From an uncultured Oleiphilus sp. (GTDB lineage Bacteria; Pseudomonadota; Gammaproteobacteria; Pseudomonadales; Oleiphilaceae), in NCBI GenBank assembly GCA_913020495.1, contig CAJWBJ010000020.1, forward strand, positions 1 to 46,846: a stretch of DNA of 46,846 nucleotides, written 5' to 3'. The notes under the pieces are model-generated. The model was not told the DNA's origin, did not search any database, and saw only the letters and a program-made list of their open reading frames with translations. Below, piece by piece: positions 24,814-33,566 of the stretch. Position 1 is the first letter of the stretch, and the number at the start of each line of letters is the position of its first letter. A program made the translations under genes and the position numbers.

Positions 24814-24870
24814 AAAATGAAACTATCACGCTGCAGGAGCAAAAGCGGTGCAGCGTGATAGTTTCATTTT
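24814..24870. repeat. perfect 22-bp inverted repeat upstream of leader 1
   Basis: Arms at 24814-24835 and 24849-24870 match perfectly and enclose the 13-base loop GGAGCAAAAGCGG. The inner part, GCTGCA-loop-TGCAGC, is conserved with one change at 26897-26921 above leader 2. A T-run follows on the plus strand, so it may terminate plus-strand transcription. Equally it may be a regulatory or single-strand structure tied to the leader. Confidence 0.75.
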
Positions 24871-25194
24871 TTACTTTTAAAGCGGTTTTTATATGACCAA
24901 GAGCCGCGCTCCTGGTCCTTTAAAAATTGCGTTTTTAGAACTGAGAATAAAGACCAAGTTTGTGCTACATACCTGGTCTTCATTCGATAATAAAATCAAT
25001 CTCTTACTGAAAGGTTAGTTACCTTTCTTTATGAGTTTGATCACATTATTAAATAGCTAACTAGTTTGTTACTTTGCAGTATAAAGTTGCAATCTATTTA
25101 GCTAAATCACTTTGAGACTAAGCATTATTTATGCTTCGACTCTTAGTGATTTCAGGATTTTAAGGGCTGGCATAACCAGCCCTTATTAAAGCCT
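24871..25194. other. gene-free region with several hairpins
   Basis: No gene seen. Hairpins: GACCA.GAGC/GCTC.TGGTC (24895-24917); GACCAAG/CCTGGTC-type (24952-24978), repeating the same end motif; GAAAGGT/ACCTTTC (25009-25027); a long imperfect one AAATCACT...AGTGATTT (25104-25152); and AAGGGCTGG/CCAGCCCTT (25162-25184), the last ending 10 bases from the stop of the 25195 gene, so probably its terminator though without a U-tract. The rest is AT-rich. Confidence 0.55.
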
Positions 25195-26613
25195 CTAGTA
25201 CATCTCTTTAACTTCTTTTAATTGCCCTAAAAGATGATTTGCATCAGCCAAAGCATTAGCAGTTATTTTACGCACCCATGCTGCTTGATAGCGTGACCAT
25301 TTAAAAGCGCAACGCTTAACAATTGTTCGCGTCTCGTCGCTAGGTTTACCATTTTTAAAATCAATAACAATTTGACCATTATCAATATTCATTGAAAAAT
25401 CATCATTTTCAAATTGAATTGGGTCGCTACTTTGAATTTTTTCTAAACTATCTATACGCTTATTAATTCTGCGAATTTCTGCGTTATTATTCGATAACGA
25501 ATAAGAAGCAAACCCAACACGACCAGCAAAATCAGGCTTTAAAATCTCGACAGCTTGTGATTCAGTTAATAACTCAGCAGATAAAATATTTTGTACTTTC
25601 TGAGCATTATCAAGGTTGGCTGATCTCACAATTTTATTAACTGATTTCATTGTTTCTTGAGACTTAACCAGATTCGCCAATTTTGTTTTTAGCTTAGCTA
25701 ATGCTTCAGGTTCATTTGATGAAATACCACCAGTACCAACACTCGCCGCCCTTTCTTCTAATCTAGCCGCTTTATCTCTAAGAGAGATCGATTTACCTAG
25801 CAAATCCCAAGATTTATCGACCGCGTTTCTATGCGCACGTTCTGAATGATGACCAACTAAAATAGGTTGCCCAAAAGGAATAGAAGAAACTAATAATTTA
25901 CTTCGTTGATAGGTGTTATCAGCTGCTATTAATGCCTTACTAGCTCTTTCCTCGAAACGCTCTTGCTTAGCTTCTTGGCGGTCTTTATAGTTCACCATGA
26001 CAAAAGGTGATATTGCGGCGGTATCTAGTTCAAATTTATCTTCTGTGCTGTTTTCTTGGCTTTCTGGCTTTACTTCTAGTTCGGTTTTTCCTTGAACACT
26101 GTCTTTTTTTGTTGGTTTTGGATCATCTTTTTTCGAAACTTGGTTTTCATTGAATAAATAGCAAAGCGGCCAAAATTCCCACCCTTTCCCCTCTAAAACT
26201 TCACCGTCCGTAGTTTCTACCTTATCTTTAACCCGCTTAGGTGTACCCCATACAGAAAAACCAGATTCGCCCTTATTAACTTTGTAACCGGCTTTTTTCC
26301 AATCGTGAAAAGTCTTAAATTGAGTACAGCCTGTTTCTTGAATATATGACTCAACAATAATACTATTTAAGGTAACGTCTTCCGCCGTAACTACTTCTCT
26401 AGGTGTTTTAGCTTCTTTAATCATTCGCTCTCTAATTACTCTAGCTTCTTGGCTTTTATCTCTTAAAACTAAACGTGCAGCTTTAGACTTAGCCGAAACA
26501 GGCCTTCTTTCTTTGCTTTTAACAACCTGCTTTTGAGGAAGTTCCCCGCCGGAGGCAATGCTTGTAATCTCGTTAGTATTTTTGTTATTGCTCGTAGTTT
26601 GAATGTTATTCAT
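25195..26613 (-). CDS. ArdC-N / DUF3560 protein, probable antirestriction or ssDNA-binding factor
   Basis: A 472-aa protein starting at 26613 (MNNIQTTSNN) with GTGGAG 7 bases upstream; a longer frame to 26697 runs through the conserved leader and is rejected. It has an N-terminal SGGELPQKQVVK tag. Residues about 70-165 (FKTFHDWKKAGYKVNKGESG ... WEFWPLCYLFNENQV) resemble the ArdC N-terminal ssDNA-binding domain. Residues about 215-335 (RFEERASKALIAADNTYQRS ... HHSERAHRNAVDKSWDLLGK) are DUF3560, and the C-terminus ends in the companion WSRYQAAWVRKITANAL block. ArdC-type proteins protect incoming plasmid DNA; the exact role here is inferred. Its template is the strand predicted to enter the recipient. 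Confidence 0.75.
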   Translation of the reverse strand: MNNIQTTSNNKNTNEITSIASGGELPQKQVVKSKERRPVSAKSKAARLVLRDKSQEARVIRERMIKEAKTPREVVTAEDVTLNSIIVESYIQETGCTQFKTFHDWKKAGYKVNKGESGFSVWGTPKRVKDKVETTDGEVLEGKGWEFWPLCYLFNENQVSKKDDPKPTKKDSVQGKTELEVKPESQENSTEDKFELDTAAISPFVMVNYKDRQEAKQERFEERASKALIAADNTYQRSKLLVSSIPFGQPILVGHHSERAHRNAVDKSWDLLGKSISLRDKAARLEERAASVGTGGISSNEPEALAKLKTKLANLVKSQETMKSVNKIVRSANLDNAQKVQNILSAELLTESQAVEILKPDFAGRVGFASYSLSNNNAEIRRINKRIDSLEKIQSSDPIQFENDDFSMNIDNGQIVIDFKNGKPSDETRTIVKRCAFKWSRYQAAWVRKITANALADANHLLGQLKEVKEMY

Positions 26614-26618
26614 TGCTG

Positions 26619-26842
26619 TATCTCCACTGTTAAAAGTTAAAAACCTGCTTTCTCGTTGCTCCGTGTTCAGGTCAGTGAAGGGGTGAAAGAAATCCAATAG
26701 CCACGCACAAGCCGCAGCTACGCGACCGTTAGGGAGTCTGAACGGGTGAGCATGGGCGAAGCTTTACTATTGGATTTATTGAGGCTCAAACTGAAATACA
26801 CGACAAGAGCGACGATGTAGGTTTTAAACTGCGGTGATCAGC
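26619..26842 (-). ncRNA. structured leader 2 (duplicated 5' element)
   Basis: Second copy of the element at 24552-24776, placed identically before the ArdC-N/DUF3560 gene. Stems: 26642-26646/26819-26823 (AACCT/AGGTT), 26653-26660/26808-26815, the AATCCAATAG/CTATTGGATT stem (about 26691-26700/26767-26776), and CCGT/ACGG. Differences from copy 1 fall largely in loops or are compensated; one position in the outer stem is paired only as a G-U wobble in the plus sense, so the active strand is not certain. Identity continues into the first codons of the gene through the SGGELPQ tag. Confidence 0.65.
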
Positions 26843-26883
26843 TATGCTTCAAACGTTAATAACAAAAATACTAAATTAAACTA

Positions 26884-26934
26884 AAAATACATTATCGCTG
26901 CAGGAGCGAAAGCGGTGCAGCTATGATATATTTT
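26884..26934. repeat. imperfect hairpin upstream of leader 2
   Basis: Counterpart of 24814-24870. The core GCTGCAGGAGCGAAAGCGG followed by TGCAGC (26897-26921) is conserved with one substitution, while the outer AT arms (AAAATACATTAT / ATGATATATTTT) have diverged but still pair in part. Conservation of loop plus stem suggests a function beyond termination. Confidence 0.6.
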
Positions 26935-26960
26935 TAACTTCTAATTAAAGAGGACATGGA

Positions 26961-27074
26961 ATGTCTCCTATTAATAAATTGAAAGCTTCTCTTTCGGTTT
27001 CTCTAATCAAAAGTTATGAATTGATTCGCCTCTTGTTAGGTGCTGCGTTAAAAAATGTTGTCTACCTCGATTAA
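26961..27074 (+). CDS. 37-aa amphipathic peptide, possible gene
   Basis: ATG TCT CCT ... TAA encodes a 37-residue peptide, beginning MSPINKLKASLSVSLIKSYE and continuing LIRLLLGAALKNVVYLD, one amphipathic helix. AGAGGA sits 8 bases before the start. It is divergent from leader 2 and 90 bases before csrA. No homology is claimed. The good RBS is the main support; short length leaves chance possible. Confidence 0.35.
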   Translation: MSPINKLKASLSVSLIKSYELIRLLLGAALKNVVYLD

Positions 27075-27164
27075 GCAATGCCGACGGTCTGACCTAGTAA
27101 CAGTTCACGGCTTATTAGATACCAAAGTAACTACATAAAAACCAACCACAAAAAGGAATTTAAA

Positions 27165-27380
27165 ATGCTAATTCTTTCACGGAGAGTAAGAGAAGGATTG
27201 ACGATTGGAGATTCAATGATCGTGAAAGTTTTAGGTGTGCAATATGGACAAGTTAGGTTTGGAATTGAAGCGCCGCCGACCATTAATATAGTCCGAAATG
27301 AATTACTGACAAAAGAACAAATCAATCGTATCTATGAAACTATAAAAACTATGAATGAAACAAAAGCAATGCAGAAATAG
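27165..27380 (+). CDS. csrA: CsrA/RsmA-family RNA-binding regulator
   Basis: A 71-aa CsrA homologue. The first strand MLILSRRVREGLTIGD is close to canonical CsrA (Leu4 and Arg6 kept), followed by VKVLGVQYGQVRFGIEAPP and NIVRNEL, which keeps the Arg of the RNA-binding V.R.E. motif. The C-terminal helix is longer than in chromosomal CsrA. CsrA dimers bind GGA loops in mRNA leaders and control translation. Plasmid-borne homologues (RsmQ of pQBR103 is a known case) can remodel host traits. A clear RBS (AAAAAGGAATTT) precedes the ATG. It heads a run of four small unknown genes. Confidence 0.9.
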   Translation: MLILSRRVREGLTIGDSMIVKVLGVQYGQVRFGIEAPPTINIVRNELLTKEQINRIYETIKTMNETKAMQK

Positions 27381-27431
27381 TTTTTTATATAAAAAAACAG
27401 CTTTTCTAAGATCAATAAAAAAGGAAATAAA

Positions 27432-27572
27432 ATGGTTAAAGACTTTTTAAATGGCGGCACAACAAAAGCGGCAAAGTTCGGAACATGGACAGGTCGAACT
27501 CTTAGATACGGCTTAATATCGACTATAGCAATAAGCGTTCTACTCTTCTGCGTGTTCCAAATGTCAATCTAA
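27432..27572 (+). CDS. 46-aa single-pass membrane protein
   Basis: Begins MVKDFLNGGTTKAAKFGTW and ends in one transmembrane helix (LISTIAISVLLFCVFQMSI). The RBS AAGGAAAT is 5 bases upstream. It sits 51 bases after csrA and 21 before the next gene, so co-transcription is likely. Family not recognised. Confidence 0.55.
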   Translation: MVKDFLNGGTTKAAKFGTWTGRTLRYGLISTIAISVLLFCVFQMSI

Positions 27573-27593
27573 AGAAAAGAAGCTAAAATAAAA

Positions 27594-27983
27594 ATGCTAA
27601 ACCAAGAATTAGAATTTATTCGTAAAAGGCATAAAAATTTGATGCCTGAATATATGACGGCGTGTGCAATTAAACTCAGCAACACCGCAAAACCTGATGA
27701 AACAAGATTATCTAAAAGTGACTTTCTAACTGCATGGATAAGAATTTTTGATTCAGAGTCCGATCAACATGATGACCTTTTGCAATTTAACATCATGCAA
27801 TTAAAAACGGCTTGCACATGGACTTTACAGCATTTCGCTGAATTAGATCTTGGCGGAAATTATAAATGGCTTGTCGTTATAAGAGCCGCACTAAACCTGA
27901 CCCAAGAAGGTAAGTGGAACAGGGAAAGTCAGAACGAACTAATTAGTAGTTATATAACCGATACACGCTGGTATGACTATTGA
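27594..27983 (+). CDS. unknown 129-aa protein
   Basis: Soluble, mixed-charge protein without signal peptide or membrane segment. Two Trp-rich helical stretches (FLTAWIRIFDSES and CTWTLQHFAELDLGGNYKW) and a C-terminus YITDTRWYDY. I do not recognise a domain. Same strand and close spacing as csrA, so probably the same transcript. The start is weakly marked (AAGAAGC upstream). Confidence 0.6.
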   Translation: MLNQELEFIRKRHKNLMPEYMTACAIKLSNTAKPDETRLSKSDFLTAWIRIFDSESDQHDDLLQFNIMQLKTACTWTLQHFAELDLGGNYKWLVVIRAALNLTQEGKWNRESQNELISSYITDTRWYDY

Positions 27984-28040
27984 AAAACCCAATTACTCTT
28001 TTTACACTAAGATAAAGTAATAATAAGGAAGTTACATTAT

Positions 28041-28352
28041 ATGGTTACTGAACAAGTTCTAGGCTTGCATTTTTACGCTATAGGAAAAGGTAATAATCTC
28101 ATGTATTCCTGTGAGGCCAATTCACCGATTCAGGCTATGCTATCTATGATTAAACAGCTTCATGATTTAGCTATAGATGAAGTTGGTGATGACTACCCTA
28201 CTGTAAATAATTGGGTTAGTAATAAATTAGGACTATTAAGTAATTATGAAGTATTTGAAATGCTAATCGATAAGAATAAGTTTATCGACCTTTTAGAAGC
28301 TAAAAGCATAAGTGAGTTAAAGCCGTATATTAAGACTTGTGAGTTTATTTAG
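28041..28352 (+). CDS. unknown 103-aa protein
   Basis: Soluble, acidic protein beginning MVTEQVLGLHFYAIGKGNNL. The pattern (short strands, then MLSMIKQLHDLAIDEVGDDY and a helical C-terminus) suggests a small alpha/beta fold but matches no family I know. A good RBS, AAGGAAGTT, lies upstream. Third gene after csrA. Confidence 0.6.
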   Translation: MVTEQVLGLHFYAIGKGNNLMYSCEANSPIQAMLSMIKQLHDLAIDEVGDDYPTVNNWVSNKLGLLSNYEVFEMLIDKNKFIDLLEAKSISELKPYIKTCEFI

Positions 28353-28453
28353 AGTAGTGAAACTACTATACCCAAGTGGGTTGCATTAAAACCAAGATAA
28401 TAGGTACAGTTAAATAGACCATTTAATTATCAGTAGAATATACAAGGCAGAAT

Positions 28454-28744
28454 ATGGAAGATAAAGATCCACTCGGTATGAAAGAGTTTACTGAAACAAT
28501 CAAAGCAGCCCATAAGCGTGAAGAAAATCGTGAAGCTCTCAGGGATGAGTTAAAAATCTGTATAAAAAATATTTGTGCAGCAGAAAAAGTTGGCAAGGAT
28601 AAAGAGCATAGCTATAAGTACCAACATGCCATTTCACAAGCAAAATCCGAGCTATTAAAAGTATTGAAAGAACTTGAAGAAGAAAGTTCAAACCCTTATG
28701 AACGAAATTTACTCATGCCATTTGATCTTGCCGAAAAGCTATAG
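28454..28744 (+). CDS. unknown 96-aa coiled-coil protein at the island edge
   Basis: Highly charged and helical (FTETIKAAHKREENREALRD, ICAAEKVGKDKEHSYKYQHA), probably a coiled coil. No recognised domain. Its stop (TAG, 28742-28744) is the last plasmid-backbone sequence before the metal-resistance region, since the truncated czcA begins 3 bases on. The true C-terminus could have been altered by that junction. Confidence 0.55.
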   Translation: MEDKDPLGMKEFTETIKAAHKREENREALRDELKICIKNICAAEKVGKDKEHSYKYQHAISQAKSELLKVLKELEEESSNPYERNLLMPFDLAEKL

Positions 28745-28746
28745 CT

Positions 28747-31275
28747 CTAACCTGAAACAAAATACCCTAGATCACGTCCGCGCACATTCGCTGTAACCAC
28801 CACACGCCGCTTACCATTCTCACGGCTGATTTGAGCAGGGGAAGGTTTGATGCTGATTGTGGCAACCTCTTCAAGAGGTACATAATCACCATTAGGAAGA
28901 GGAACAGGCAATGATTTTAGTCCTTCTATATCTCGCCTGAGCAACTCCGGTAACCGGACAATCAGTTCAAAACGGCGATCACCTTCATATAGAATGCCTG
29001 CCGATTCGCCCCCGATTGCTGCAGCAATCCAATCTTGTAGTTGAACCACACTTAAACCGTAACGACCTAGTTTTTCTCGTTTAGGATTTACAGACAATGA
29101 AGGTAATCCCTCCACTTGTTCCATGCGGGTATCTGCGGCACCTTCAATCGAATTAACAATTTTTACAATATCACTAGCAGTAAGCACCAATTGATCTAAA
29201 TTATCACCAAACACTTTGATACCCAAATCGGCGCGCACACCAGAAATAAGCTCGTTAAAACGCATTTGAATGGGCTGGCTGAATTCATAATTATTACCTG
29301 GTAATTGTTTTAAAGCCTTTTCCATTTCCTCAAGTAATTCGTCTTTTGTTTTTGCAGGGTCAATCCATAAATTGCGAGATTTCAGAATGACGAAAATGTC
29401 TGCGATACTTGGTGGCATTGGATCAGTCGCCACCTCAGGCGTCCCAATCCGAGCAAACACTTTGTCTACCTCAGGAAAGCCTTTTATTCGTTGCTCCAAT
29501 ATCTCTTGCATTTCGACGGACTGCTCTAAGCCTGTGCCAGGTATCCGTAATGCTTGAATTAAGATATCACCTTCATTCAGCTGTGGGACAAATTCAGAAC
29601 CTAAAGTTGTTGCAAGCCAGATACTGAATGCGATTAGTATCGTTGCGCTTAACATAACTAGCCAACGGAATTTTATGGCTAAGAGTAAGGCTGGACGATA
29701 AAATGATTTGGCAGCACTAATCACAAAGCTTTCTTTCTCACTTATTTTGCCATTTAAAATTACTGCAATTGCTGCAGGAACCAAGGTTAACGACAATACC
29801 ATAGCCGAAAGTAACGCCATCACAACGGTAGCAGCCATGGGATGAAACATCTTACCTTCAACACCACTTAAACTAAAGATAGGGATATAAACGATGGTGA
29901 TGATAGCTACACCGAATAGACTTGGGCGTATTACTTCTGACGTTGCCTCAAATACAGTGTTCAGTCTTTCGCGGAGATCTTGTCGCCCATTCTGATGCTG
30001 TGCCTCAGCCAAACGGCGTACCGAATTTTCAACAATAATCACTGCACCATCAACAATTAGGCCAAAGTCTAAGGCACCTAAGCTCATTAAGTTGGCCGAT
30101 ACACCGACGTTTACCATGCCGGTGATAGTCATCAACATCGACAAAGGAATTACAGCTGCGGTAATGAGTGCCGCACGCATATTCCCCAAAAGCAAAAATA
30201 GAACAACAACAACAAGCAGCGCCCCTTCCAATAAATTTTTTGTAACAGTCGCTACGGCTTTATCAACTAGGATTGTTCGGTCATAAACAGCTTCTGCAAT
30301 GATACCTTCTGGTAACGATGCCTTAATATCGTCAAGTTTGAGTGCGACATCCTTTGCCACGGTGCGCGCATTTTCACCGATCAACATCATTGTTGTTCCT
30401 AGTACGGTCTCTACACCATCACGTGTCGCAGCACCTGTGCGAAGTTCTTTTCCTATTGCAACCTCTGCAACATCATGAACTCTTACTGGCACACCGTCAT
30501 TTTGCTTGATGATGACATTAAGAATTTCATCTATCGTGGCCAATTGCCCTTGAGAACGCACCAACAATTGTTGGCCGTTTGCCTCAATATAGCCTGCGCC
30601 TCGGTTATCATTATTTTCTCTTAATGCAGTGGCAACATCTTCTAAACTTACGCGATGGTAAAGGAGCTTTTCAGGGCTCGGCATCACATGATACTGCTTG
30701 TTGTATCCTCCTATGCTGTTGACCTCTATGACACCTTTAACCTGCGCCAATTGCGGCTTGATGATCCAATCCTGTATTTCCCGTAAAGCGGTTGCTGTAT
30801 AAGGCTCGCCGTTTACCATACGCGCTGATGATTCTGCCTTGACGGTGTACATAAATATTTCGCCAAGCCCCGTTGATATTGGCCCCATTTCTGGCTCCAA
30901 CCCAAGAGGCAACACACTTTTAATTGCAGCAAGGCGAGCATTAATCAAGTTTCTTGCAAAATAAATATCTGTCCCTTCTTCAAACACAACAGTGACCTGA
31001 GATAAGCCATATCGGGACAAAGAACGTGTATAGGAAAGCCTTGGCAGTCCCGCCAACGCAGTTTCAACCGGATAAGTAATCCGTTGCTCTGCTTCCAGTG
31101 GGGAATAGCCTGGTGCCGCCGTGTTAATTTGCACTTGAACATTGGTAATGTCTGGTACTGCATCGATAGGTAATTTTTGATAATTCCACACACCAATGCC
31201 GACAATCACAAAAATAAAACTTAAAAAGAAAAAGCGCCTCTCTATAGCAAGGCGTAAAATTGAATCAATCATCAT
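28747..31275 (-). pseudogene. czcA: truncated czcA-type RND efflux pump (copy 1)
   Basis: An 842-residue heavy-metal RND pump lacking its C-terminal fifth. It aligns throughout with the 1037-aa copy at 39364, from MIDSILRLAIERRFF to ENGKRRVVVTANVRGRDLG, then ends GYFVSG and stop. The missing part carries the last block of transmembrane helices, so the pump is probably inactive. The metal-transport motif region GALDFGLIVDGAVIIVENSV is intact. The break lies exactly at a 17-bp sequence, AGGGTATTTTGTTTCAG, found again at 35541 and 43850. GYFVS fits the family sequence at this point (GSFVTE in copy 2), so the core seems native to czcA. M2 at 31272 may be the true start. Confidence 0.85.
28752..28769. 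repeat. att-like core at the left edge of the metal region
   Basis: CTGAAACAAAATACCCTA, directly repeated at 43834-43851 and inverted at 35540-35557. It marks the junction between plasmid backbone and truncated czcA. The backbone word CTATAG flanks both outer copies (28739-28744 and 43849-43854). Confidence 0.6.
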
Positions 31276-31285
31276 GGTCCGCCTC

Positions 31286-32176
31286 TTAGTCGTTGTCTTC
31301 AGCTTCGGATTTCAAAATATCCGCTTTTATTAAGTAACTATTTTTTGATACGTATTCAGCTCCCTTCTCGAGCCCTGAAACTACCTCAATCAAATTATCA
31401 TCAGACTTACCAAGGTTCAGAGGGTTAAATTCATATGCTTTACCTTCTTTGACAAATACACCAAGTCGCCCTCCCAGTTCTTGAACTGCTTCTTTCTTCA
31501 CAGTTAATGAAACGTCGAATTTACCTGTATAAATCTTTGCTTCGGCAAATTGACCGGGTGATAGTTTTAGTTTCGTATTGTCAAGTTTTACACGTGCAAG
31601 CATGTAAGGTTCATTTGCTCCCGATATTACTAGATGTGCAATGTGAGACTGGATACGATGCTCATTAATAATGACCATTACAGAGTAGCCAGAGCTAACT
31701 TTCTTTTGTTTTTCTGGATAAATGCGAAATTCTGCCCACACCGTATCTAGATTGGCAATGGTTAATAATTGCCGTTCTTGTGTTAACTCCCCTGGATTAG
31801 CATGACGTTGCATAATGACACCTGAGATAGGTGCTTGAACGGAGTAGGTTTTTAGGCTTTCATTTGATTCAATGGCTATCAGTCGATCTCCCTTGTTTAC
31901 TCTATCGCCAATGGAAACATTTACCGACTGGATAACACCAGGAAAACGGGCTTGAATTACATTTACGTGTTCAGGTGCTTGGGTTACTTTGCCATAAACT
32001 GCCAAGGTTTGATTAATTGTCCCCGGTGACGCAATAGTCGTGACAATACCAACTTGTGCAGCTAAATTATCATTGATTCGACTAATCTCCTCATATTCTT
32101 CCTCGCCTGCCAAACTAGTTTGAACAGGCAATATAATGCTCATTAACAGCAATAGTGTAAGTTGATATTTATTCAT
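31286..32176 (-). CDS. czcB: CzcB-type periplasmic adaptor (copy 1)
   Basis: A 296-aa membrane-fusion protein with signal peptide (MNKYQLTLLLLMSIILPVQTSLA). The lipoyl/hairpin part reads VNVSIGDRVNKGDRLIAIES...YSVQAPISGVIMQRHANPGE, followed by the beta-barrel and membrane-proximal domains. It links the RND pump to the outer-membrane factor. It lacks the His-rich N-terminal domain present in copy 2 (481 aa). It lies 11 bases upstream of truncated czcA, same operon. Confidence 0.88.
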   Translation of the reverse strand: MNKYQLTLLLLMSIILPVQTSLAGEEEYEEISRINDNLAAQVGIVTTIASPGTINQTLAVYGKVTQAPEHVNVIQARFPGVIQSVNVSIGDRVNKGDRLIAIESNESLKTYSVQAPISGVIMQRHANPGELTQERQLLTIANLDTVWAEFRIYPEKQKKVSSGYSVMVIINEHRIQSHIAHLVISGANEPYMLARVKLDNTKLKLSPGQFAEAKIYTGKFDVSLTVKKEAVQELGGRLGVFVKEGKAYEFNPLNLGKSDDNLIEVVSGLEKGAEYVSKNSYLIKADILKSEAEDND

Positions 32177-32235
32177 TTTGATTTCCTATGTGATTCGCAC
32201 GCAGCCGAATCAATTAAGTATGTTTGAAACATTGT

Positions 32236-33507
32236 TTATTGCGAGAACGCTTCGCTGGTTAGCTGCTCAATCAACGTCTGGCTGATTAGAGCATTTGCTG
32301 CAGCATCAATAAGGGCTTGTTTTGTTGCCAATAACTCTTCTTGTGCGGTTATCAGATCTAGATAGCTATATCGCCCTTTTTCATATCCTATTCGCGTTAA
32401 ATTAAGTGCCTTTTTTAGGGCAGGAATTGAAGCGTTTTGAGTTTGCTCGACTGCTTCAATGTTTTGTTGTCGCAAGGAATAAGCCGCAAAGAGCTTTGTA
32501 TGTAACTGTAGCAACGTATCTAGCCTGGCATATTCAAGTGCATTACGCCGAGCCAATGCCGCCTTTACCTCACCTCGGTTCCGCTCATTGGAAAACAAGG
32601 GAATTGAAAATCCGGCCGTTAAGGCCACATCATCGGTTTCTTCAAAGCGCTTAATTCCAGCTTGCCATGTAATGTCACTTTTTCCGTTTGTTCGCGCCAA
32701 TGTAACTTCGGCATCTTTAATTCGCTCCGCACTAGCAAACACTTCTATAGCCGGCGACTTCTTTACGCGAGTATAGAGCTGTTCAAAACTTTCGCTGGTA
32801 CCAAACTCAAATAAGTTTCCAGTAAGTTTAATAAATTGAGGGGTCGTTTCTCCCCAGAAGCTGCCTAACGATACTTTCTGCCGTTCAAACTTGCTAAGCA
32901 ATGCAGCTAGTCTAATTTCTGCCCGAGTAACAGCAGCCTGCGCGCGCATAACTTCAGCTTCTGGCGTTACCCCTCGCGCTGCACGGACTTTTATTGTTTC
33001 AAATAATGAACGGGATAAATTTAAAGCGTCGTTGGCAAGCGCTATGTTTGCTTGAGACACTAACCCTCCGACATATACTTGAGTCAGTTTACCGAGTACG
33101 TCCAAGGTGGCCGCCTGTTGTAGCCATTGCACGCCACTCAATCTCGCATCTATGAGTGACATACGAGCCTGCCGTTTACCTCCCATTTCAATGACGGATG
33201 ACAGCGATAAGGTAGTCTCTGCGCTATCAATTCCTTGAGTATCACCAGAACCAGCAACGTTTTCTACTTCGAGTCCTAATCCAATTACAGGGCGTAACGA
33301 TTGTGTTTGTCGTTGAGCGCTATAGTCATCTTTAATGAACGAATATTGATACAAGTTTGGGTTTCGTTCGAGCGTCTGAGCAATCGCTTTTTTTAATGTC
33401 AAATTAATATTAGTGTCCGCATAACCAAGATGCGGGGAAAGTCCGCTTATCAAAAGTACAACGGACAGATAGAGTGTTCTACACCCATTAACTGTGGTGA
33501 ATCGCAT
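32236..33507 (-). CDS. czcC: CzcC-type outer-membrane factor (copy 1)
   Basis: A 423-aa TolC-family protein with a signal peptide ending near GYADT. Typical segments are LTLKKAIAQTLERNPNL, VENVAGSGDTQG...ETTLSLSSVIEMGGKR and GYEKGRYSYLDLITAQEELL. It forms the outer-membrane exit of the metal efflux complex. RBS TAGGA precedes the ATG. Same minus-strand operon as czcB and czcA copy 1. Confidence 0.88.
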   Translation of the reverse strand: MRFTTVNGCRTLYLSVVLLISGLSPHLGYADTNINLTLKKAIAQTLERNPNLYQYSFIKDDYSAQRQTQSLRPVIGLGLEVENVAGSGDTQGIDSAETTLSLSSVIEMGGKRQARMSLIDARLSGVQWLQQAATLDVLGKLTQVYVGGLVSQANIALANDALNLSRSLFETIKVRAARGVTPEAEVMRAQAAVTRAEIRLAALLSKFERQKVSLGSFWGETTPQFIKLTGNLFEFGTSESFEQLYTRVKKSPAIEVFASAERIKDAEVTLARTNGKSDITWQAGIKRFEETDDVALTAGFSIPLFSNERNRGEVKAALARRNALEYARLDTLLQLHTKLFAAYSLRQQNIEAVEQTQNASIPALKKALNLTRIGYEKGRYSYLDLITAQEELLATKQALIDAAANALISQTLIEQLTSEAFSQ

Positions 33508-33566
33508 AAAAGGATCCTAAATTAATTCAAAAATTTCCGTTTCAGCGGAAGGAGAAATTTGTTTTA

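Noticed and set aside
25161-25185. Canonical rho-independent terminator for the 25195 gene
   Set aside because: The stem is good but no U-tract follows in the minus sense, so it is listed only as a hairpin.
25195-26697. Longer N-terminus for the ArdC-N/DUF3560 protein starting at 26697
   Set aside because: The extra 28 codons lie in the conserved structured leader and across the RBS at 26619-26625, while the ATG at 26613 is ideally placed.
31286-32176. CzcB copy 1 as a truncated gene
   Set aside because: Although shorter than copy 2, it has its own signal peptide and all core domains; only the optional His-rich domain is absent.
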